64,000 nt of DNA. Source: Euzebyella marina. GTDB lineage: Bacteria > Bacteroidota > Bacteroidia > Flavobacteriales > Flavobacteriaceae. Location: positions 62,001 to 126,000 of the forward strand of contig NZ_JACYFK010000001.1 of NCBI RefSeq assembly GCF_014855515.1. The letters are read 5' to 3'. Of the stretch, positions 27,050 through 36,400 are shown in pieces. Position numbers and translations under genes: made by a program. Every line of letters starts with the position of its first letter. The stretch's first letter is position 1. The notes beneath the pieces were generated by a model. The model ran no database searches, was not told the DNA's origin, and was given only the letters and a program-made list of their open reading frames with translations.

Positions 27050-29644
27050 TTATTCATAGATAAACCAAGAAGTTATCTTACAATCTTCATCTGATTTTAG
27101 TTGAGCCCAGTGAGCACTAAAACCGTCAGGAAATTCATATGTTATTTTTTTGTTCGGTTGAAGTTCAAAAGTTTTGTAGGGAATCGCTTCATCGAGATAG
27201 TGGTTGACATGAACATAGAGTGTAACTTTCGTTTTCTTATCAGCTTGTAATTCGAGGGTCTTCTTATCGTACCCGGTCATTAGGTATAAATCGCTCATTT
27301 CACCCGCAATAACCTTTGAATCTTTCCAAGGGCCACCTTCACCTACCGGCTTTCCATACTTCCACAAATCATCGATTCCGCCGAGCCATATACTTGCCGA
27401 ATTATCTTCATTCGTATAAACATGTTCTGATTTAAGAGCTCCTTTTTTTACTCCGCTTAGTACCAAAAGGCCATTCCAAGTATTAAAATCAGTAATTTGT
27501 TTGTTATGCGTTGAGACGGGTCGCATCATTTTATACCTAGGTTCTTGACCCACTTTAAATAGGGGCAGTTCATAGAAAGTACCCCCTACGTTTGCAAGCT
27601 CTCTTTCTGATTCTACCTCTCTTCTGAAGCGAGCCGTTCCGGCGGGTAAAATAGACTTATAATCAGACTTACCCTTTGGTAGTCTTAATTTATATTCCTT
27701 TGCATTAATTATTATTGAGGCTGCGTCTTCAGACCAAACGGGTAAACTTGAATTGGAGTTCTCTTCAGATTCTTCTTTCTTGTTATCAAAGCTCACTTGC
27801 TTCCCTATAGTTTCCAAAACCAAGGCCTCTCGAGCGGTGGTATCCTGAATACCTGGTTGAAACTTAAAATCGAACTTGCTAAACTCCCATTCATTACCGG
27901 GCTCAAACTTGCCTTCAACAATAGCACCATTAAAAATACTTAGGTTAAAATTTGTCTTATTGCTGTATAATTTCGCATGGTTTACTTCACTATCATCATC
28001 AATATCTACCAAATCTCTAAAAAGGGACCTACCTTCAACCCCATCATTCAAATCATCATCAGTTAAGTGAATAGAAGCTGTCAATTGGGCATCGATATCA
28101 GACTTTAAACGGATCCATTCACCATCCAGTCCCTCATCGAAAATATCAGCAACATAACCGTCAGCAGGAATCGTTAAAACCTTCAATTCTTCCCAAGCGT
28201 TATTACCTTTTATGTCAATCTCAATGATAAGTTCTACCGAAGTATTGCCGTAATTTCTAAAATGAATCATTCGGTTATCAAAACCAGAAATTAGAAACGG
28301 ATCAGAGGGTTTGTTTTTCTGTACATCTTCTTTAAGCCAAATAGCGCCATAAGCGGATGAAGGGCCCCATTCAGATAGTTGCGAATAACTACCGAACCAT
28401 AGGTTCGACTGCGGCTGACCAGCTAAGGGGTTACCCTGAATACTGGTTTCATCGGTTGCCAAAATTAATTGGCCGTTCCAATTTATAAAATCGGGTATAT
28501 ATCTTAGATGAGAGCCTATTGGCCTTATACCACTCGTGTTCGAAGCTGAGAAAGTTTTAGGAAAATCGAAAAACATTCCGTGCATATCCATCATCATTTT
28601 ATCATTACCGATCGACCTTATTCTTGGCCATTCGGTAAACCAACCATGAGGTGGGTCATTGTTGTAGGTTGCCTTTGGCAAAAGATAGGTATACCATTTT
28701 CCCGCATCCAGTACTTTCAATCGCACAGACTTCGCATCCCAACCTATCGCCCAAAGCGGCGAATCATCATTCGGTATGGCATAAATACCATTTTTGGTGG
28801 TAATATCGGTATACTGTTTTCTTTCTACTACTTTAAAATTCTTACCGTCGAATTCGGCCAATATCCCCAGTTTATCATGACCGAAAATATTTTCTTTATC
28901 AACTTTCCAACTCTCTTCCCATTGAAAATCATTGTTATCCCAGTCTTGCGTGTCATGAGTCACCCTACCTTCGCTAGCGTGCTCGCCATTATTTGATATA
29001 ACCAAACGGCCTTGACTTGTATAACCGCCTTTTCCGTGCCATCCTGGAAGCGGATCCTGATACAACTTATTAACACTTAAGTCATTTACATTAAGTTCGT
29101 AAAGCATACCCTCCATATCATACATATAGACCCAATTTTCAGGATCTTTCAAATGTCTTGCATAGGCATTAAGCCTTCCTTCCATTTTGCTGTAGGGAAC
29201 TACCCTTATTTGTCCGGTACTATCAATAACATATGGACCTATCAATAGTTGGTTGGATTCTTGATGTACCATTCTAGCAGTTGGTGTACCACCTATACTG
29301 CCCTCGAAAACCTCCATATTAAGATTTTCATCAATAATATAGAGTTTGTGCTCACTTCCTTTGGGCTGATGTGCAGCATAGTTGATCATATAAAGTTTAT
29401 CATTCCATTCGGCCAAAGCTCCAATACCACATTCATTACCATAGCCATAAACGCCATTTTCACGACCATGGGCATAAGTTGTTAGATGGGGATAAACACC
29501 ACTTATCTGGCGTGTACCACTGATAGACTTTATTTCTCCATTCTTGGTTAAAACCTTCGTTTGCCCCTCTGAAGAACTTATTTGTTTTTTACAGGATGCT
29601 ATCGTTACTAGGAAAGCAAAACCTAATACTATCTTTTTAAACAT
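27050..29644 (-). CDS. Large lipoprotein with internally duplicated domain, function unknown
   Basis: 864 residues from ATG 29644; Cys18 in TIASC makes it a lipoprotein. The first ~330 residues look propeller-like (KLYMINYAAHQ, NQLLIGPYVID, GYTSQGRLVISNNGEH). Two copies of a ~190-residue module follow at about 337-528 and 670-864: RPIGSHLRYIPDFINWNGQLIL pairs with RPVSTHNKQITDFNTWNGLLVL (aligned in part as DFxxWNGxLxL), then SNLWFG/ASIWLG, LISGFDNRMIHF/LMTGYDKKTLEL, and WIRLKSD/WAQLKSD. I know no function for it. It follows SusD in the operon and precedes the FAD oxidoreductase. The frame extends to 29683, but the lipobox favours the later start. Confidence 0.8.
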   Translation of the reverse strand: MFKKIVLGFAFLVTIASCKKQISSSEGQTKVLTKNGEIKSISGTRQISGVYPHLTTYAHGRENGVYGYGNECGIGALAEWNDKLYMINYAAHQPKGSEHKLYIIDENLNMEVFEGSIGGTPTARMVHQESNQLLIGPYVIDSTGQIRVVPYSKMEGRLNAYARHLKDPENWVYMYDMEGMLYELNVNDLSVNKLYQDPLPGWHGKGGYTSQGRLVISNNGEHASEGRVTHDTQDWDNNDFQWEESWKVDKENIFGHDKLGILAEFDGKNFKVVERKQYTDITTKNGIYAIPNDDSPLWAIGWDAKSVRLKVLDAGKWYTYLLPKATYNNDPPHGWFTEWPRIRSIGNDKMMMDMHGMFFDFPKTFSASNTSGIRPIGSHLRYIPDFINWNGQLILATDETSIQGNPLAGQPQSNLWFGSYSQLSEWGPSSAYGAIWLKEDVQKNKPSDPFLISGFDNRMIHFRNYGNTSVELIIEIDIKGNNAWEELKVLTIPADGYVADIFDEGLDGEWIRLKSDIDAQLTASIHLTDDDLNDGVEGRSLFRDLVDIDDDSEVNHAKLYSNKTNFNLSIFNGAIVEGKFEPGNEWEFSKFDFKFQPGIQDTTAREALVLETIGKQVSFDNKKEESEENSNSSLPVWSEDAASIIINAKEYKLRLPKGKSDYKSILPAGTARFRREVESERELANVGGTFYELPLFKVGQEPRYKMMRPVSTHNKQITDFNTWNGLLVLSGVKKGALKSEHVYTNEDNSASIWLGGIDDLWKYGKPVGEGGPWKDSKVIAGEMSDLYLMTGYDKKTLELQADKKTKVTLYVHVNHYLDEAIPYKTFELQPNKKITYEFPDGFSAHWAQLKSDEDCKITSWFIYE

Positions 29645-29685
29645 TGTTTGATTGTTTGTTTTGATAATCGTTGATAATGTCATAA

Positions 29686-29719
29686 AAAGGGCTCCCTGAA
29701 ACTCAATTCAGGGAAGCTC
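29686..29719 (-). terminator. Hairpin with T5 between susD and downstream genes
   Basis: On the minus strand TTCAGGGA-type 8-base arms (TCCCTGAA at 29714-29707 as read on the minus strand, TTCAGGGA at 29700-29693) with a 6-base loop are extended by GC-rich flanks and followed by CCTTTTT. It can act as a partial terminator or 3' end-protecting hairpin, making susCD transcripts more abundant than the six genes after it. Confidence 0.6.
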
Positions 29720-29745
29720 CTTCTCAGTCAAACTAACATAACTAA

Positions 29746-31524
29746 CTAGTATCCTTCGTTTTGGGTCAAATTGGAGTTTAACAACCTCTCTTCTGCAGGT
29801 ATTGGCCATAAATATTGGCGCTCCGGAAAACTGGTAGTATTCAATGCCCTGCACAAGCCTGCTTCCAATAGCGGTGAAAAATCAGGTAATCCATCTTCAT
29901 CGATTTCTGGCACTATACCCCAAAACCATAAACCAGGAGTAACCACATCATCAACCAAAGGCCCACTGGGCGGTATGCTCACATCACCATCACTAGCTAC
30001 ATCGAGCATTCCATACAATACTCCGTTCAGGGCTTTTTCGGCGAGACGCCATCGAATCAAATCCATATAACGCATACCTTCAAAAGCAAGTTCTGAACGA
30101 CGCTCTTGCCTTATCTTTAATCTCAGGACCGATTGATCGGTCGATGTAATCAATGGAGTATCTAAACCTGAATTTGCATAGGCCCTATTTCTAACTTCGT
30201 TAATGGCGTCGAGAACACTTTGATCGATTTGATTTAATTCAATCTTGGACTCGGCATACATCAATAGAACATCGGCATATCGTATAACTATTCTATCACT
30301 ATCTGTTTGAAAGTCTTTCCAATCTTCAGTAATGCCCTTTTTCCAAGCTAGACCGTTGAATGATGCAAATCGTGCAATTGAACGAGTATCATTATTTAAA
30401 ATCAACTCATTAGATGAAAAGTTCAATACTTGCTTTGAAGCCGGGTGAGGGGTATATTCAATACCCATAAAATTGGTACCATCACTAGGTTCTCTTCCAT
30501 CCCCATCTTCTAATTGCCCAAAAGGCACTATGGTCATTGCACACCGAGGATCTCTGTTCTTAAACGGATTTTGGGGGTCAAAAAGAGGTGATTCATCTAT
30601 GGGAAGGCCATCTGTACATTCAAAACTTGCCAACAATTCCCAGGTAGGTTGTCTGGCACCCCAACCACCATGGTTACGCGGCAGATAATCTTGTTCATCG
30701 TCAGGGTCAAATGTATTAAGCGCCTCACTTCTAGGTATATGAAATATGGTTTCGATAGAATTTTTGGTGGTTGATTCAAACAACTCGGCAAAATCAGGAT
30801 GTAATTCATATTCTCCCAAATCCATACAATCTTCGGCAGCCTCGGCTGCTGTTGCATAATCACCCATATACAATGCGATTCTGGCCTTCATGGCATAGGC
30901 AGCTCCTTTAGTGGCATATTTAACACCATCCCACCTTACCGGTAAGTTCAAGGCAGCGTCATCGTAGTACCCGTAAATTTTTTGTAGTATCTCATTTTTA
31001 TCGGTTCTGGGCAACTCAAAAGATTCATCTACGGTAAGTTCTTGCTCATAAAATGGCACATCGCCAAAATGCGCAATTAAATATGAATAATAAGACGCCC
31101 TTAGATAATTGACCTCAGCCCTATATTGGCTTACCTCATCATCTGTCAACACACCTGATTGATTTTCTACTTGCTCGAGAACCACCAACATTCTGGTAAT
31201 CGCCTTGTACAAATTGGCCCATTGCGTCGATGCAGCACCATATTCAGAAGAAACCGTTCCTGCTTTAATGGGGTCTAAGGCGTCCCTTCTTTGAAAGTCA
31301 TCGGTCCAACCATTGATACCAATGCTATTTGCACTTGAAGGCTTGTCCAAAGGCCAGAAAACTTCTCGATAACCTTCATTAAGGGATTGTCTAAACTGTT
31401 CTTTTGTCTGATACCACGTTGCAGAACTGGCAGCATCTTCTTGGGCAAGGTCTAATTCGGTACAAGACAATGCCAACATGGCCATGTAAAGGCCAAAAAT
31501 TATTTTTTTTATATATGTAGTCAT
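29746..31524 (-). CDS. SusD/RagB-family substrate-binding lipoprotein
   Basis: 592 residues, lipoprotein Cys21 (LALSC) followed by TELDLAQEDAA. SusD features: NYLRASYYSYLIAHFGDVPFYE region (in part ASYYSYLIAHFGDVP), ADVLLMYAESKIE, and RQERRSELAFEGMRYMDLIRW, in the usual order. It would bind the ligand on the cell surface over the SusC encoded ten bases upstream. The hairpin at 29686-29719 follows directly. Ligand unknown; the sulfatase at the operon end hints at a sulfated compound (inference). Confidence 0.93.
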   Translation of the reverse strand: MTTYIKKIIFGLYMAMLALSCTELDLAQEDAASSATWYQTKEQFRQSLNEGYREVFWPLDKPSSANSIGINGWTDDFQRRDALDPIKAGTVSSEYGAASTQWANLYKAITRMLVVLEQVENQSGVLTDDEVSQYRAEVNYLRASYYSYLIAHFGDVPFYEQELTVDESFELPRTDKNEILQKIYGYYDDAALNLPVRWDGVKYATKGAAYAMKARIALYMGDYATAAEAAEDCMDLGEYELHPDFAELFESTTKNSIETIFHIPRSEALNTFDPDDEQDYLPRNHGGWGARQPTWELLASFECTDGLPIDESPLFDPQNPFKNRDPRCAMTIVPFGQLEDGDGREPSDGTNFMGIEYTPHPASKQVLNFSSNELILNNDTRSIARFASFNGLAWKKGITEDWKDFQTDSDRIVIRYADVLLMYAESKIELNQIDQSVLDAINEVRNRAYANSGLDTPLITSTDQSVLRLKIRQERRSELAFEGMRYMDLIRWRLAEKALNGVLYGMLDVASDGDVSIPPSGPLVDDVVTPGLWFWGIVPEIDEDGLPDFSPLLEAGLCRALNTTSFPERQYLWPIPAEERLLNSNLTQNEGY

Positions 31525-31534
31525 GATCTGTTTC

Positions 31535-34500
31535 TTAAAAATTAGCTTTGACCCCTAACAGGAAAGATTTATTTATTAAATACCCTGAAAAGCGCAAATT
31601 TTGCTCTGGGTCGATACCATCGATAAGGTTATCAAATGTAAAAATGTCATTGCCTGATATGTAAATTCTCAATTTTGAGAATCCGGAATCTCCAAAAATA
31701 TCAGATGGAAGGGTATAGCCAAAAGTGAGGTTCTTTATTCTTAAGTAAGACCCATCTACCAACCAATAATCCGAGAAACGATAGTTGTTACTTGACGCAT
31801 TTTCAGACAACCTAGGGTATTTCACGCTTTGGTTTTGCGATGCAGAATTATAAACACTCCAGTAACTATCGGCATACTCAAAAGATGGAGACAACCACGT
31901 TTCAAGAAAAGGCCTTATATAATTTTGAGCCAAGTAAAAACTCTGCTTTCCTACACCCTGAAAAGTAAGTCCTAAGTCAAAATTTTTATAATTCAAGTTG
32001 AACGTTCCCCCATATTGGTAACGGGGTAGAGAACCATCAAGAACTGTTCGATCCAATTCGTTTATAACGCCATCAGGAACACCTTCGGGACCACTAATAT
32101 CTTTATACTTTATATCACCTGGACCAACAGCATCGCTGGTGACAGGTGAAGCATCGACTTCATCTTGGGTTTGAAACAACCCATCTGATTGATAGCCATA
32201 CCAAGACTGGTATTCAACACCAGTTTCGGAGAGCAACCTATCATCATATTCAAAAATTCTTTTTCCCCTAACATCACCAATAATCGATTGCGAATCGAAA
32301 AAATTCGTAGTTATAGAATATCTCCAATCTCCTATTTGATCCTTCCATCCCAAGGCGATTTCCCAACCATCAGAATCCATACTACCTACATTTACAGTTG
32401 GATCATCGTATCCGCTCAAAGACGGTATACTTAAATCAAGAAGCATATCTGTAGTCTCTTTTTTGAAATAATCTGCAGTTAAAGACAACCTACTATTGAA
32501 CATGTTAAGATCGATACCAAAATTTAAAGAGGTAGTTGTTTCCCAAGTTACATCCTCGATTGCCAGAAAGCGTTGCGCAGCAGCCCTAACGGCTTCAACA
32601 TTTGATCCATTGGCGAGTAGAACGTCGCTAAATTGCAAAACCGATTGATAAAGGTAATTGCCCAATCTGTCGTTACCTAAACTTCCATAAGACGTCCTGA
32701 ATTTCAAAAAAGAAATTGCTGGGTCTAATGATTGCATGAAACCTTCATTGGAAATTACCCACCCCAAAGAAACTGATGGGAAAGTACCCCATCGATAGTC
32801 TTTTCCAAATCTTGAAGAACCATCTCTTCGCACCGTACCCTGTAAATAATAAGTATTATCATAATTATACTCAAGCCTACCAAAATAAGAGGAATAGGCA
32901 TTTTCGGAAAAAGATGTTCCGCTACCGCCAGTTTCATTAAAGACCTTGTCTATAGGAGCTTGGTTCAAAAACGGATAATCGTTGCTTACAAATTCATTAC
33001 CTTGAACCGAAAGTCTTTCAAATTTATTTGAGAACTCTTCATAACCTATAACACCACTAATGTTGTTATTGCCAAAAGACTTATCGTAATTTACCAAAGC
33101 CTGTGTCGTCAAGGTGTTGGTATTGGCCCTTCGTTCGGTCAACCTTCTTTGGGCTTCATTATGATTGGAAATATAACCCGGGGCGGCCAGTTGTTCGGGG
33201 TCTGTAGCTGCCCAATAAGGTATTGCCCGATTAAAGGACTTATATTTGTTAAATTCAAAATTTGGCGCCAAGTTGACCGAAATCTTAAGTTCTTCAATTG
33301 GCTTATACCAAACACTTGCCATACCATAAATCAGATAAGAATCGCTAGAGGAAAATCCTCCATCAACAAGCCTAGCGTAAGTATTATCGCCAGACTTGCT
33401 TTCTGCTATTCTTCCATCTTGCCATATTGGCGCATATATCGGACCTGATTGAATCGCTCTTGAAGTAGGATCTATTACAGGTTGATCATCCTTGGTGATT
33501 TTTAAGGCGAAATCTACATTACCACCAAACTTTTCTGAGATTTTTATATCGTTGTTTACCCTAGCCGTATAACGCTTCCAATCTCGATGATTATATAGGG
33601 CGTCCTGAAATTCGTATCCTACATTGATATTGGTCTTGAGTTTTTCAGTTCCGCCACTCATGGTAATATTATGTCTATAACCCGATGAAGATTTTCTAAG
33701 TATCAAACTCCTCCAATCAAAGTCTGGGTATTGATCAGGATTTTGTGCATTAAGAGCGGGATAATTCTCTATCAAATCTTGAGGCCACAAGGGAAATTCA
33801 TTCTCACCATTCCCATTATCGTTCCATGATTTTTCATTATCCATTCGCATATAAGGAATTGCACTTACAGTACCTCTAAGTTCGGTTGGTGTGTTAACCA
33901 TATATTCACCGCTATAGCCTAAACTAAAGACGCCCGACTTGGCTCTTTTTGTAGTTATAATGACAACACCTGCAGCTGCTCGGGAGCCATAAATAGACGC
34001 AGCAGCTCCGTCCTTTAAAATTGAAATGCTTTCGATTTGGTCGGGATTCACATCATCTATATTTGAAACAGGAACATTGTCAACTAAAACCAAAGGGGCA
34101 CTGGCTCCTTGAAGAGTGGTTACACCACGAATCAAAATATTACTTCCGGACCCGGGCGCCGAACCACTTCTAGTAACACTAACACCAGCTACAGCACCCT
34201 GTAAGGCATTCGACACATTGGTTACACTTCTCGACTCGACGGCCGCTCCGTCAATAACACTAACAGAACCGGTTAAATCTTTCTTCGTTTGAGTTCCATA
34301 ACCGATTACTACCACTTCTTCTAAACCTGCTGCACTTTCCTGTAATATTACAGCTAGTGATTTTTGACCATTTACAGGTACATCTTGAGTTTCAAAACCA
34401 ATGTAAGAAACCGTTAATTCTGCACTAGGGTCATTGAGTATGATCGAAAAATTACCATCAAAATCGGTTTGGGTACCATTAACAGTTCCTTTCTCAACAA

Positions 34501-34972
34501 TATTGGCGCCTGCAAGGGGCAGACCACTTTCATCGGTGACCTTTCCGGTAACAGGTTCTTGCTCATCCGGCAAAACAAACACCTTTCTTTCAGGGTCCGC
34601 CGATTTTTCATTTCTCCTTAAGAGAATTTTACGATCATCCAGTTCATAACTTGTTTCTTCTCCCTTGAACAATTTTCTTAAAACCTCGCCTATAGTGGCT
34701 TTTTTTGTTTTTATAGTGACCCTTCGGGCTAGATTGACTGCATCAGTATGGTAAAAAAATTTAAACTCGGTCTTGGATTCAATTGCATCAAGAACTTCTC
34801 TTAAGGTTGTGTTCTCTTTGTCCAATGAAATTTTAGTTCTCTGGGCATAAGAAGAATTTGCCTGAACTAAAAAACTTATGGTAAGAAAAAACAGAAGCGA
34901 AAACTTCATTTTTAGTTCATAATTAATTCGCCAAAGAGGTACGTTACCTCCCGACTTTGGTGGTTTTTTCAT
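31535..34972 (-). CDS. SusC/RagA-type transporter with STN signalling domain
   Basis: 1145 residues. A polar lead-in is followed by the signal segment (MKFSLLFFLTISFLVQA, ending near SYA-Q at about 44), an STN domain (about 45-118, with TLREVLDAIESKTEFKFFY), a carboxypeptidase-regulatory-like domain (about 140-215), the TonB-box-like LEEVVVIGYG, plug (LVLVDNVPV, SRAAAGVVIITTKRA) and barrel ending in ANF. The STN domain is the part that contacts FecR in sigma-regulated loci, and the fecR gene lies immediately upstream. A polar N-tail before the signal is common in SusC proteins of this type, so ATG 34972 is kept; ATG 34909 is possible. Confidence 0.93.
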   Translation of the reverse strand: MKKPPKSGGNVPLWRINYELKMKFSLLFFLTISFLVQANSSYAQRTKISLDKENTTLREVLDAIESKTEFKFFYHTDAVNLARRVTIKTKKATIGEVLRKLFKGEETSYELDDRKILLRRNEKSADPERKVFVLPDEQEPVTGKVTDESGLPLAGANIVEKGTVNGTQTDFDGNFSIILNDPSAELTVSYIGFETQDVPVNGQKSLAVILQESAAGLEEVVVIGYGTQTKKDLTGSVSVIDGAAVESRSVTNVSNALQGAVAGVSVTRSGSAPGSGSNILIRGVTTLQGASAPLVLVDNVPVSNIDDVNPDQIESISILKDGAAASIYGSRAAAGVVIITTKRAKSGVFSLGYSGEYMVNTPTELRGTVSAIPYMRMDNEKSWNDNGNGENEFPLWPQDLIENYPALNAQNPDQYPDFDWRSLILRKSSSGYRHNITMSGGTEKLKTNINVGYEFQDALYNHRDWKRYTARVNNDIKISEKFGGNVDFALKITKDDQPVIDPTSRAIQSGPIYAPIWQDGRIAESKSGDNTYARLVDGGFSSSDSYLIYGMASVWYKPIEELKISVNLAPNFEFNKYKSFNRAIPYWAATDPEQLAAPGYISNHNEAQRRLTERRANTNTLTTQALVNYDKSFGNNNISGVIGYEEFSNKFERLSVQGNEFVSNDYPFLNQAPIDKVFNETGGSGTSFSENAYSSYFGRLEYNYDNTYYLQGTVRRDGSSRFGKDYRWGTFPSVSLGWVISNEGFMQSLDPAISFLKFRTSYGSLGNDRLGNYLYQSVLQFSDVLLANGSNVEAVRAAAQRFLAIEDVTWETTTSLNFGIDLNMFNSRLSLTADYFKKETTDMLLDLSIPSLSGYDDPTVNVGSMDSDGWEIALGWKDQIGDWRYSITTNFFDSQSIIGDVRGKRIFEYDDRLLSETGVEYQSWYGYQSDGLFQTQDEVDASPVTSDAVGPGDIKYKDISGPEGVPDGVINELDRTVLDGSLPRYQYGGTFNLNYKNFDLGLTFQGVGKQSFYLAQNYIRPFLETWLSPSFEYADSYWSVYNSASQNQSVKYPRLSENASSNNYRFSDYWLVDGSYLRIKNLTFGYTLPSDIFGDSGFSKLRIYISGNDIFTFDNLIDGIDPEQNLRFSGYLINKSFLLGVKANF

Positions 34973-35016
34973 AATTTTGAATGTTTATTTGTGATTACGT
35001 AAAGTGATCATTCACT

Positions 35017-35050
35017 AAATCGGGAAATGTTGCAGCATTTTCCGATTTTT
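35017..35050 (+). terminator. Antisense-strand intrinsic terminator in the fecR-susC gap (locus 3)
   Basis: Arms 35017-35029 and 35036-35048 pair over 13 positions with hexaloop TTGCAG; T-run 35046-35050. The fecR and susC genes are on the minus strand, so this terminator acts on antisense RNA. The one non-Watson-Crick position (35024/35041) is G-U in plus-strand RNA but A-C in sense RNA, favouring the antisense reading. Likely the 3' end of a cis-antisense RNA starting within or near the susC 5' end. Confidence 0.65.
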
Positions 35051-35114
35051 AGTTTAGGCACTTAAGTAAAGATGCCTTTATATGGTCGGTCATTTATGTT
35101 CTATTCGCATGTTC

Positions 35115-36284
35115 TCAATTTTGGTTAATTATTATTTTATTCTCAATTATGGTAAAATCAACATCATAGACTTTTTTGAAATAGGTAAAGACCTGTTCTA
35201 TGGTTTCATACTCGGTCTCAACCGTAGCATTGAAAGTCTCTTTTGAGATTGATGTATTATTATTAATGACCACTACATTATAGTGCCTTTCTAATTTTCT
35301 GATGATGTTTTCGAAAGTCTCATCCCTAAAAACAAGATTACCCTGCATCCATGAAGTATATAGTTCTGTATTCACTTTTCGAGATTGGTAGGCGTTATCA
35401 CTTTTCTCTATCGTAGCCATAAAGCCCGGTTCTAAAAACTCTTCTAGGCCATTATTGGCATTTGTAGAATCTGTACTAGCAACACTAACCGAACCATCTA
35501 CAAGCACAACTTCGTATTTTTCATCTTCAGGATAGTTAGATACATTAAACCTGGTACCATAAACGCTAACACTAAGTTCTTGAGAATTCACCATAAACTT
35601 TCTAGAACTGTCATGAGCTACCTCAAAAAAAGCTTCACCTATCAAATCAACCTTTCGATTCTCACTAGATTGAAAACCGGTGGGATATGTTAGTGAACTA
35701 CCCGCATTCAAATGAACTTTTGTCCCATCTGATAGCGTAATGGAGAACTTCTTTCCGTTTGGAACGGATAGCGTATTTTTTTCTATAGCAGGGTAACCCT
35801 TTTCTTCATAGGTGATTTCATTTCCTTTTTGATGTCCTACTACCGTTCCGTTTTTATCAATGACTTGTGAACTATCTTTTTCGGCTAGAACACGAACTTG
35901 ACCATTACCTAATTTTAAAGTAATCGCATTTTCTCTTGGTACAACTACTGGTTCTTCTACACTTACGAAAACATCTTTTTTCAGTAAAAAGCCAAGTGCC
36001 AGAAAAACGATAGCTATGGCAGCATACTTTAAATATTCATTGAATCGCACCCTATAAACAGGTTTCGAATCAATTTTTATCTGTTTTAAAAGCTCATCTT
36101 TTATCTTATCAAGATTTGGGTCGTGCATTGCTATAGTGATTGCAAAATTGGTCTTAACGTACTCCTTAAATACCTTTTGATTGTTTTCATCTTTCAACCA
36201 ATTGTTCAATAGGTCTAAATCATCGACATCGGCAGATTGAGCGAAATACTTTATGATGCTATTTTCAATATTCGGAGGCAGCAT
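35115..36284 (-). CDS. FecR-type anti-sigma factor
   Basis: 389 residues. A cytoplasmic N-terminal sigma-binding part, one membrane helix (about 86-101), then the periplasmic FecR domain with NTLSVPNGKKFSITLSDGTKV, GEAFFEVAHD and VYGTRFNVSNY, and a C-terminal STN-like DUF4974 domain (FENIIRKLERHYNVV). It is longer than the other two FecR proteins here (313-314) through an insert between helix and FecR core (about 115-170). It would hold the divergent sigma factor (36401-36991) inactive until the STN domain of SusC reports substrate. Confidence 0.93.
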   Translation of the reverse strand: MLPPNIENSIIKYFAQSADVDDLDLLNNWLKDENNQKVFKEYVKTNFAITIAMHDPNLDKIKDELLKQIKIDSKPVYRVRFNEYLKYAAIAIVFLALGFLLKKDVFVSVEEPVVVPRENAITLKLGNGQVRVLAEKDSSQVIDKNGTVVGHQKGNEITYEEKGYPAIEKNTLSVPNGKKFSITLSDGTKVHLNAGSSLTYPTGFQSSENRKVDLIGEAFFEVAHDSSRKFMVNSQELSVSVYGTRFNVSNYPEDEKYEVVLVDGSVSVASTDSTNANNGLEEFLEPGFMATIEKSDNAYQSRKVNTELYTSWMQGNLVFRDETFENIIRKLERHYNVVVINNNTSISKETFNATVETEYETIEQVFTYFKKVYDVDFTIIENKIIINQN

Positions 36285-36400
36285 TTATCAACTAGTCTTT
36301 TTAATACTACAAGTGACATTTACAATACCCTAACATATTTTTGTTTTTTTTTTCATAATCGCATAATTTTTATTGTTTATTTGTGAAATACCCACAACAA

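Noticed and set aside
34972-34979. TAATTTTG box on the antisense strand at the susC start as a proven antisense promoter
   Set aside because: The -7 match is exact, but the nearest TTTG is only 12 bases upstream (24 in locus 4), so it is not annotated as a promoter.
36336-36343. TATTTTTG as promoter of the sigma gene at 36401
   Set aside because: No TTG/TTTG at a fitting distance upstream; kept only as a remark.
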